Part shown: piece by piece, positions 56,052-64,000 of the stretch
How positions within the stretch are numbered: the first letter of the stretch is position 1
Layout of the letters: every line of letters begins with the position of its first letter
Source: Dryococelus australis
Taxonomy: Eukaryota > Arthropoda > Insecta > Phasmatodea > Phasmatidae
NCBI GenBank assembly: GCA_029891345.1
Contig: CM057009.1
Span: forward strand, 231,003,178 to 231,067,177
Direction: 5' to 3'
Length of the DNA: 64,000 nucleotides
The notes under the pieces: generated by a model
Databases searched by the model: none
The model's input: only the letters and a program-made list of their open reading frames with translations
What the model was told of the DNA's origin: nothing
Position numbers and translations under genes: made by a program

Positions 56052-56639
56052 TCTAATGAATATAGAATATAATATTATATTTGCGCTCGTGTATCTTTGC
56101 AATATTTTGTAGCAAAAATATCTGTTGTACTTCCAAAAGTCTTCCGTTTTAAGAGGTCAGTCTAACGTTCGCAGAATGCAGAATACACAATCAAGTTCTC
56201 TCCAGGGCTGTAACAGTACTGGGCTGCCGCGCTCTAACTTCAAACTGATTGACTCCTAGCATCTGTGCTGCCCAGATACTACAAACGAAGAGACAACGAA
56301 TGCTTCTAGAATTTTTATTTATTGACAATTTGTATAGCTTTATTATTAATTTACAGCGACAAAATTATTTCACAGAAGCGGTGCAATGTGTTTAACATTC
56401 ACGTTTACCCACGAAACTATTAAACGTGTGTCCAATGTGCTGTTCTAAGAAATTAACACTCACTCAGACGAGGGCTGTTGAGTATTTTAAAATGTCTCTC
56501 ACAAGAAACACCATTTCAGAGTACTCAAAAATGTCTAAAAACGAATTTTTCAAAGCGCTATTATCAAAATATACTCATCAGATGCATACAAAACTACTCA
56601 AGGGCCACAGACTTTACACCAATAAAATAATAGGTTCAT

Positions 56640-56890
56640 CGCTGAAAGACCCATAGTTACACGCAGTACGACGAGGATACCGCGGGCAAGCTGAGAGCCT
56701 TGCACTTAGTGGCGGCGACACAATTGATAGACGCGGCAGATTCGTCCTTATCGCTGCCCCGATTCTCGGCCTCCAACGCGGAAGTAAGCTCCAGGCAGGC
56801 GGAAGCCTCAAGCAACGGCTTTTCCATTCCAAGCATTCAGCGACTTGGCTCACGGCAGCCACGTGGTTTCTCCTCGCACAAATATCCTTG
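56640..56890 (+). other. GC-rich open stretch, possible host exon
   Basis: Markedly richer in G and C than its surroundings. The plus frame reads YDEDTAGKLRALHLVAATQL and later SRQAEASSNGFSIPSIQRLG and is open for about 80 codons from an upstream stop; the minus strand is open too. No family recognised. CTAAGTATGG at about 56,892 could be a donor splice site but falls after the stop in this frame. Could also be CpG-rich promoter or untranslated sequence. Confidence 0.28.
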
Positions 56891-57779
56891 ACTAAGTATG
56901 GGGAGAAGACAAACTGGGGTAGAACTGACCCAGTGGCACAACAAAGAGACTGCTGCTAAGATTAGTTACACGAATGTGTGCGGCTATATTTCCAATGAAA
57001 TCTATGCTTGAACTTATGGATCTACAGTGCCTACGTAAATAAAAATTATCGCATTACAACTTTAACGATCGGGTGTTGTAGTGAGTATGAGTTACTTTAA
57101 GTTTATACCATAACTGTTTCGGATTTCATAGAAGACAACGTTATATGTGTCTTCTAGAACAACTCTAGTAGGTATTTTGTATTATCAATTATTTGCTGAT
57201 CGGATGTTACATTTATTTTACTCTGATTATAACAGTTTACGTTACAACCGAAATTAAAATTGTATTAGAGCTGATATTAAAATCTAAATTAACAGTGTGC
57301 AGGAATCGTCTAAATTTATTTCCATTGCACACAAAACGGCGATAAAAAACCGTCCTACCTGATACCATTTCGGTCCCAGTGAAACACGTATTATATAATA
57401 TGTTAGCAAGTATGAAACTAGTTAAACCGCGAACATTGTATGTACTTAAGTTTTACCTACCGATTTTGAAAGTAGTTGAATTAACACAATAATCACGAGT
57501 CATACTGTCAACCTGAGAACGATAGTTGCTAATCGCTTCAACACACAACTACTTTTCCTAAGGAGGCTAAATGTCACATTTATCCAGGTCAATATTACAA
57601 ATACTTTTATTAGATCTTTGGGGCAATAAAACTCCAGTATTATTTCAGCATGTCTGCTGCTGACGAATATTATTTGTACGATTAGAATTCGTGTAATATT
57701 CTACGGAATTTCGGGGTCATTCAGTTACCGTACATCAAGACATAACATAATTATGGTTTAAATTGGCATACATCTTGTA

Positions 57780-58010
57780 TTTAATGATCACACAGTCGGC
57801 ATGCCTGATGAGCGATCACTGCTAGCAGACGTGAAGTGAAGTAGCGACACGACCCACCGACTGCCAGCCAAGCTCTCTTCGCACCATTTGAAGGCCTGAG
57901 TCTCAGAACCGGTCCGGTGACCTTTGCGGTGGAAGCAACGCCTCGGAATGTACAGCACGCATCACGCGTCTCGCACCGCAAGCACGCGCCGTCGCCCGTC
58001 ACTTTTCCGT
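57780..58010. other. GC-rich stretch, function unclear
   Basis: Second GC-rich island, open on the minus strand for 73 codons and broken on plus. Contains several CpG-rich words (ACGCGTC, CGCCGTCGCC). Together with 56.64 and 58.62 kb it suggests exons or a promoter of one host gene, which is inference only. Confidence 0.25.
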
Positions 58011-58615
58011 ACCGTCCTATACTTGTACATCATTTAGTCCCTGCTATAACATGAGAAGTCACAAGAGAAGTACAGAAGCATAGGCGCGCTCACGCACTAA
58101 ACATTATTTTGGGTCAATTCTTTCTATTTTCGAGTAGAGTTAGCCTCGCTACATTAGCGAATGAGAGGTTTTAAACATCTAAGCGATTATAGTCGTTTAT
58201 TGTTAACGTTCTTCGAATGACTTACACTCTTAAGATTACATTTGTCGTGCGATAATTATTTAAGGGGAAAAAAGTTAATTTCTTCATATTATATAATTTA
58301 GTTAAAATTTGGTAAAAATTAGTCCCATTTGAATCTACTAGTTTGTCGTAGTTGTCAAAAAACTTATAGTTGTTTCAAGACAACCAATTTCTATAATAAT
58401 CCAGTGTTATTCACTTCCGTTTCATATACTCGTTAACTGTTGCTAAGATAAATATGAGACTGTAAATAACTTTTTTGCACACAAAGAAAAATTATGTGTT
58501 TCAACACACTCAGGTATTCGATTCTAAAAAATCTTGCCCGTCTTTTTACCTGTTCTGTTTCTCTATCTTTAGAATAATGTAATCGTCTTTTTTTTTCGTT
58601 GCTTTTTATTTACAG

Positions 58616-58790
58616 CGTCGTGTCAGGAGGCTAATTCATTTGATCTGTACAGATTAAGGCCGATGCGCAACTGCGGCCGCATGGAGCGTCGAACTGTGGG
58701 TGCGCTGCTCCAGAGGTGCCTTAACTAATTGATCTTGAATCACACAGAAAAAATGACTGCGATCGAAGTTTCATTTTTAATAAATAAATT
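58616..58790 (+). CDS. Candidate host terminal exon with acceptor site and poly(A) signal
   Basis: A strong acceptor precedes it: a long T-rich tract from about 58,587 and TTATTTACAG ending at 58,615. Reading the exon in phase (two bases of a split codon, then 58,618 on) gives SCQEANSFDLYRLRPMRNCG followed by RMERRTVGALLQRCLN and a stop at 58,726-58,728. AATAAA occurs at 58,779-58,784 and again at 58,783-58,788. Coding part is about 55% GC amid AT-rich DNA. Three cysteines and many arginines suggest a secreted or small structural C-terminus, but I know no match. Upstream exons are not identified, so phase and product are uncertain. Confidence 0.42.
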
Positions 58791-58794
58791 TTAA

Positions 58795-60320
58795 TACATT
58801 ACTATCTTTGAATTTGATCTTTATGTACAATTTTATCTCTTCGAGGAAGCTGAAAAGAAGTACAAAGTATATTTAAAACATTAAAAAATTAAAACATAAA
58901 AAGGAAATTATATTTTATTACATATCTCTTGTTTATAAGGGTTATTTTTCACATTAAAATTCAATCGAATAATATACAATAAGCAGAGGGTATAATGTTA
59001 GACTATTTGTTTTTGTACATAATATTACTTAAATTTTGTAATTGTGAGTGTCGCCACCATAACACAATAACAATTGTTATATTCTAAAAAAATTTGAAAT
59101 GAATGTTAAGTGCGCATTTCCTAAAATAAATAATTATCACATTTCGAGATTCCAAGTATTTTAGATTTTAAAAAATTGATGATATTAATATTAAAGGTAA
59201 GATTTTGCACCCAAAAATATAATTAAATTAAAAAAGAATAACTAAGTATTTGGAATTTTACAGTTGTATTTCTATATTTAGATAAGTCTCTTCACCTCCA
59301 CGATTTATTTTTAACAATGTTTTCAGAGTTTTTAAAATTTATATTATCTTTTGAGTATATAGGGAATGTTCCTTCCAGGACAAGGGCTCAAGGGAGTGGC
59401 TCGGTGGTTCCAGCCGCCATCTTGGAATTTTCCGTATTTCCCTCGAAATGTCCCGTTTATACCTCAAAACCGGCCATTTTCCTTCTTATAAACACTCAAA
59501 ATGTCCCATTTTCCTTCATAAGTTCCCCATTTTCTAAAAAATTTATGAAAAAAGTGCTTGCTCCTTAGTGTGGCTGATTGATTCCTCAGTGTGGCTGAGG
59601 TATCCCGAAACTCAGTTACAAAGAGGAATATGGGGAGCCGATATAATAAAATAAATGTAATATTATTGTTTTTAATTAAATTAATTTTTATAAATAATTA
59701 TTTTATGTGCATAAGTATTGAGTGTTATATATCACCAGACTTGTATTTTTAAGGTGCATACAAACATTATAACATTTCGAATATGTAACCCAATGTCAGG
59801 ACCACCATACTGGATTTAAGAGTTATGCCCCTACCTGCGGCCCTGCACCTCTTTCCACAATGCTCGTAAGTCCTTGAGCAGGTATCGACATGCTCGCGAG
59901 GCACTTGGCTGACCAGTCTTGTCAAAATAATCTTTAAACGATCATACATCTAGGAATCGATGCATTTATAAATAATTACAAATATTTTAGTTAACTAAAT
60001 TTGATTAATCATTTGAAAAATTCCGAAATCTTTGAAAAATATAGTTAAATATATACAAAATATATTTCAATGCAAAATCGGTTAAAACTATTTAAATTAT
60101 GTAAAAGTCACACTTTACAATGGCAGCTGCTAACATTTAAAAAGCCCATGGAGGGATGGAAGTCTGAACCTTTGACGCCTTGAAAAGGAGTCCAGTATGC
60201 TGACCACTTTTTTTTTTTTAACCTTCATTTGATGTTGTTGTGACATTTTTGACGTTGACGCAGCTCTAATGAGACCGACTTGTTGACGAATTCCCAGTGC
60301 GACAATCGAACTGAGCATCT
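58795..60320. other. No recognisable gene
   Basis: AT-rich with one less AT-rich part (59,370-59,480: AAGGGAGTGGCTCGGTGGTT) that may be a repeat fragment, and 'GTGTGGCTGA' twice near 59,568 and 59,590. No motif supporting a gene. Confidence 0.5.
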
Positions 60321-60328
60321 GCCACGTC

Positions 60329-60399
60329 GGAGGCACCGGGGTGCGAACCCGCGATCCTCCAACTACAAGTCGATCACCCTACCCCTGAGCTATGAGGGC
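60329..60399 (-). repeat. tRNA-derived short repeat, tRNA-Thr-like head
   Basis: The minus strand reads GCCCTCATAGCTCAGGGGTA, CTTGTAG loop (anticodon TGT) and GCGGGTTCGCACCCCGG. A and B boxes are near consensus, but the acceptor ends do not pair, so it is not a working tRNA. Confidence 0.68.
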
Positions 60400-60410
60400 A
60401 GGGCTAAAAC

Positions 60411-60490
60411 CTCACCAGTAATGGGACTCGAGCCCTGGACCTACCACATACGAGCTCAGTGTGTAACCGTTGGGCCACCTTGCTGGCTCC
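60411..60490 (-). repeat. tRNA-derived short repeat, second unit
   Basis: The minus strand reads GAGCCAGCAAGGTGGCCCAA, then CGGTTACACACTGAGCTCG and GGGCTCGAGTCCCATTACTG, with A and B boxes. Twelve bases from the unit at 60,329-60,399 and in the same orientation, so the pair may form a dimeric SINE. Confidence 0.6.
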
Positions 60491-60499
60491 ACTGACCTA

Positions 60500-61550
60500 C
60501 AGAGTCAACAAAAATGGCAATGCTTAAATGTTTTATAGTAGTGACCAAACAAAAATGCTGCAGTCCCTCGTACAATGATATTGATGTATTTATATATTTT
60601 TTAAATCAATCCATACATGGCTCATGGCCAAATTTATTGGTAAGCCTTTTCAGTTTAATCTCAACATATTTACAGTTTTTAAAACTTTTTAAAGGCCAAT
60701 GTTAAATTTAAAACCTGTGTTATTTTTTTAATCAGAAGTGTATATGCTCACATTGATTGTTTTTATATATTCGTTTTAAATAATTATGTAGCCTACCACA
60801 TTTATTTGCAAGTCGGCTCGTAAGTATGAGAATATATACTTGCATATGTGAATATAACGGCGAACTCTTAGGAGGCAGGCATTCTCGTGAAATTCAGTTT
60901 GCAAGTGTAATTTATATCTCCAGGAATACATGTTTAATCCCTTTATAGCCGTACTTATTAGTCTATATACTTGCTTCAAAGTGGTGTTATAATTAAAACA
61001 GTTTATATCAAATTGGTTATGATACAAGAATTTAAATAAGAATTATAATACTACATGTAAATGTTTTAAAATTTAGTAAATATATTACAACAAAAACTTT
61101 CTAATAATATTCATGTTCGTGTACATCCTTATACAAATCTCAGTTCTTCGTTAAACATGAAATTAGCAATTCTGGCACTTATAAAGTTTGTGTCGTCGTG
61201 CAGTAAGTTTGAATGTAAAGTCCTTGCAGCAAAAGCGAAACTGATTAGCCATTGAAAGTTCTGCAGAAGATTACACATTCGTGGTCCCAGATGTTCGGCC
61301 GTCGTAATGTAGGAAGGTGCAGGAAACAGGAACAAAATTGTTAATCACGCTGATGATGAAATTTGCAGCAGCCTAGATATAAAATGCTCAGCACTGTAGG
61401 CCCCTTAGACACGTAATCACCGTCCCTCCATAGGCTTCTCACTAACCTAGGCTCCTTGCATATATACACTCTATGATATCATGAACAGGAATATTTTAAT
61501 ATGTTCATAATCCAACCCAAAGACAAAGATATCAATATATTGCCTATGTG
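60500..61550. other. No recognisable gene
   Basis: AT-rich, no accepted motif. The part next to 61,550 may contain the continuation of the M5 polymerase, but stops dominate. Confidence 0.5.
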
Positions 61551-61554
61551 TTGA

Positions 61555-62400
61555 GTGGACCGAATATGCTCGTTCTCAGCTGTATATGATTTACCGAATC
61601 GGTTGTCGAGCCAGAGCCCTTCAGTACTATTTCTTCTTCCTCGTGGTATACCTTCTTTATGCTGTTTTCAACACTCTTTTCGATGTAATGTACATTATAG
61701 ATAGGTACATTCGAGGTCTTGAATGCCTTTCTTGTGTGCTCATCTTTGTATAGCGCTAGTTTACTAAAGCTGCATTCCAGCGATATATTATTTTTATAGA
61801 CCCTGGTCTTTCAATATCTTCTGTAAGTTGGTTTATTATTTTTTTCCCCATATTTTCCAGGAATGAACAAACATCTTCAATCGAAGCTGTCAGATTCAGA
61901 GCAACATAATCTTTTAGATGACCCCTGAATGCAGATTCTTAAGGAAAAATCAATTTCCATTCGGCTTAATCTCGCAGGTTATTGTCGTAGGTTGTGATGA
62001 CGAATTGGTAGGTGTAACATCAGATTCTTCAGTCGAAGCTGCACTAGGGCCAATTTGCGCTGAAAACTGCACAGAGGAAAGATGACCTGCTAGTTCAACT
62101 TCGGTGGATAATACATAGCTTTTACATTATATAAATGTCTATTTAAATTGTCAGTTTGAGCAAACAGTTTAGAACACTTCTCAAACCGATATTAAGTGCG
62201 GACGGTATTTCCAACACACACATTAATTTCGTGCATTAATGCTTCATTCGAGTTTGCGAAAATCTTGTCGCAGTAGCTGCATGGAGGTCTGATTAAAGCA
62301 ACGAAATGCCAATGGCATTCATAGGTTAAGTTTTCGGCTTCGATCATTTTTTGTACTTGTCGCATTAGTTACCACCTCAGTACAGCTCCGCTGCAATGTT
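61555..62400 (-). pseudogene. M5: zinc fingers plus N-terminal segment of Polinton polymerase B-type protein
   Basis: Seen on the minus strand: a finger PPCSYCDKIFANSNEALMHE (about 62,245-62,305), a second remnant KCSKLFAQTDNLNRH (about 62,150-62,200), a Ser/Thr-rich linker, ESAFRGHLKDYVALNLTASI, CSFLENMGKKIINQLTEDIE (about 61,820-61,880), a frameshift, ECSFSKLALYKDEHTRKAFK, KKVYHEEEEIVLKGSGS (about 61,615-61,665) and NHIQLRTS. Block order equals M1 copy 2 (5,190-6,250): fingers, CSFLxxMxxxIIxxL, CSFxK, FKTxxV, EEExxxxKGSG, LRTS. One clear frameshift and few stops, so this copy is better kept. Catalytic domains would lie to the left, below 61,555, and are not visible. The final residue of the usual GSGW is T here. 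Confidence 0.68.
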
Positions 62401-62409
62401 GACAGATAA

Positions 62410-62795
62410 AGCTTAGCTGGAAGTAAAGGTAGACCAGTACAGGTTTCGAGACAAATTTACAGGTTGTCACTTTGCCTACCGAACTGCGATTTGCATTTTT
62501 CAAGTGCAAAAGTAGTACGCCCCACATTCTAAATACAGTTAAACTTGTGTCTCCGAGCATGGTAGCTTTTAGTAAATATCCTCTCACAGTAACATCAATG
62601 AAACCTTAGCGATGTCATCAATGTCTGCACTGTTGTAGGTATCCCAAATCCCATTAGAAGAAGTCGATGGTTCTGTTGGTGTAATGCCTGAAGGAGTCGA
62701 TGTTGGGACTGCTGCAGCAGGTGCTCCATCTGAAGTATTTTTCACGACTGCCACTGTCAAAGTAAGCTTCCTAACTGGAACCCAGCTCCTAATAT
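62410..62795. other. No recognisable gene
   Basis: A minus-strand frame (62,584-62,919) contains SSNGIWDTYNSADIDDI and a Pro/Thr/Ala-rich part, then runs into the tandem repeat as VHVCGCM repeats. It may be a real upstream portion of M5, but I cannot support it. Confidence 0.4.
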
Positions 62796-62882
62796 ACCTG
62801 CACACATGTACCATACACCCGCACACATGTACCATACACCCGCACACATGTACCATATACACCCGCACAAAGGTACCATACC
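62796..62882. repeat. Tandem repeat, ~21-bp unit, about four copies
   Basis: GCACACATGTACCATACACCC repeated with one 23-bp variant and a last diverged copy (GCACAAAGGTACCATACC). Confidence 0.9.
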
Positions 62883-64000
62883 AGCTACTGTAACACATGC
62901 ATGCCATCTGCACTACCAAACAACACCAGACGAAATCTTCTCATCGTTCATACCTCTGTCTAAAACTTAAGTATACCTCAACCATTCAGTCCATAGTGAC
63001 CTTAACATAAATTTACTAACTGCGCATACATTCTGCTCTACTGGTCGACACCAGCCAAATATATAATAGTCACTATACCACCATACCAACCAAACATTCA
63101 TTATAACCCAAGTCATTCCAGACCACCCAAAATCCCATCTCGTATAATAAAAAAATGCTGTCGTATTAATGAACCATACCACCCAATATACTAAGCACAA
63201 TATCCATCATAACTCAAGTGTACCAAGCAACTATACAGATGAGATCAGCCCATAAACTAACACCCATTCTACTTGTTCAACATACTAGCACTGCTTATAC
63301 CTACGAAGTATACAACCCACTATAACTCGAGAAGAGCACTACCATTTGTCCACACAAGTCATAAAGGAAAACATACTGTTCATACCAGTGACAATCAACT
63401 TCTTCTCATACCATCCACCATGCCGGCTGACACTAGTCCAAATACACTGACCACCCATACCATACACTTTAACTCAATCATGCCTTAGCATTACAGGAAT
63501 TAACAACACACGCATACTGTCCACACCATTACATACACCAACAATCGCAAGATAGATATACTGGAAAACATATCACCCAATATACCAACCATATCATCCA
63601 TGTTAACACAAGTGTACCAATCACATTTATAGTCCAGTCCAACATGCAACACAAACATTGTTAGTATCTGTCAAACCATTCATTACCGATTGATACCATG
63701 CCAACCGACATACCATTAGCTATAACACCAAAAAAAACTCAATTAAGCCATACCACCCAACACACCAATCATACTATCTATCATAACTCAAGAGTATCAC
63801 GCAAATATATACTTGAGACCAGCCCATACCATAACATCCATTCTATCTGCCCTACTAATCTACATCACAGCCCCTAAATGACAACTAAATGACATATAAT
63901 GACCTCCAATGACCCCTGAATGATAACTAATGGACCCTAAAAGACCAGTAATGATCCCTAAATGACCCCTAAATGACACAAATGAACCACACACTTTAAC
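62883..64000. repeat. Degenerate ACCATACCAACC-type and AATGACCCCTA-type low-complexity sequence
   Basis: 62.9-63.85 kb is C/A/T-rich with recurring CATACCACCCA, ATACCAACCA and CATAACTCAAG; from about 63,880 the unit changes to AATGACCCCTA-like repeats every 10-13 bp up to the window edge. Short frames here are not genes. Confidence 0.65.

Noticed and set aside
62584..62919. Minus-strand open frame with VHVCGCM repeats
   Set aside because: Most of it is the 21-bp tandem repeat; the remaining part has no recognised family.

Overview
The window reads as non-coding, repeat-rich nuclear DNA of an arthropod, most likely an insect with a large genome. This is inference. It rests on a Helitron with arthropod-style ends, pogo- and Tc1/mariner-type transposase remains, tRNA-derived short repeats, long microsatellites, and many decayed Maverick/Polinton (adintovirus-like) genes. 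I see no bacterial operons, rRNA or CRISPR. No intact host protein gene can be claimed; the best host candidate is one short terminal exon at 58.6-58.8 kb.

The dominant content is at least five decayed Polinton-like pieces. M1 (about 1.47-6.25 kb) holds a conserved Polinton protein of unknown function, a packaging ATPase, and a tandemly duplicated zinc-finger/DNA-polymerase N-terminus. M2 (about 11.2-22.7 kb) is a very AT-rich block with a truncated ATPase, minor capsid protein, almost full-length protein-primed DNA polymerase B, two BRO-type fragments, adenain-like protease, a small core-like protein, a parvovirus-type phospholipase A2 domain and a double-jelly-roll major capsid protein. A tRNA-Leu(UAA)-like gene lies inside a 63-bp inverted repeat. 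M3 (about 24.1-29.1 kb) holds the central part of a second polymerase and a zinc-finger protein with the C-terminal domain of the unknown protein. M4 (about 36.4-41.25 kb) has an integrase, the unknown protein, a coiled-coil protein and an ATPase on the minus strand, then protease, minor and major capsid genes on the plus strand. M5 (about 61.5-62.4 kb) is another zinc-finger/polymerase N-terminus. All carry stops and frameshifts.

These pieces look like two lineages. M2 and the left half of M4 are very AT-rich and share a closely similar ATPase; M1, M3, the right half of M4 and M5 have balanced composition. In a living element the integrase inserts the DNA, polymerase B copies it, and the ATPase, protease and capsid proteins build and fill a particle. 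Here the genes are relics.

The rest is layered repeats. There is a dispersed family carrying AGGTCA-type motifs (23.4, 29.7, 31.9 and 41.5 kb). A decayed tandem array of roughly 280-bp units runs from 43.3 to 52.2 kb, interrupted by a 1.6-kb Helitron (43,931-45,527) and a pogo-like element (49.4-51.1 kb). A Tc1-like remnant sits beside a hairpin-forming microsatellite (53.1-53.6 kb), and a 790-bp MITE-like insertion (55,262-56,051) has a 6-bp target duplication. The right end (62.8-64.0 kb) is degenerate tandem repeats.
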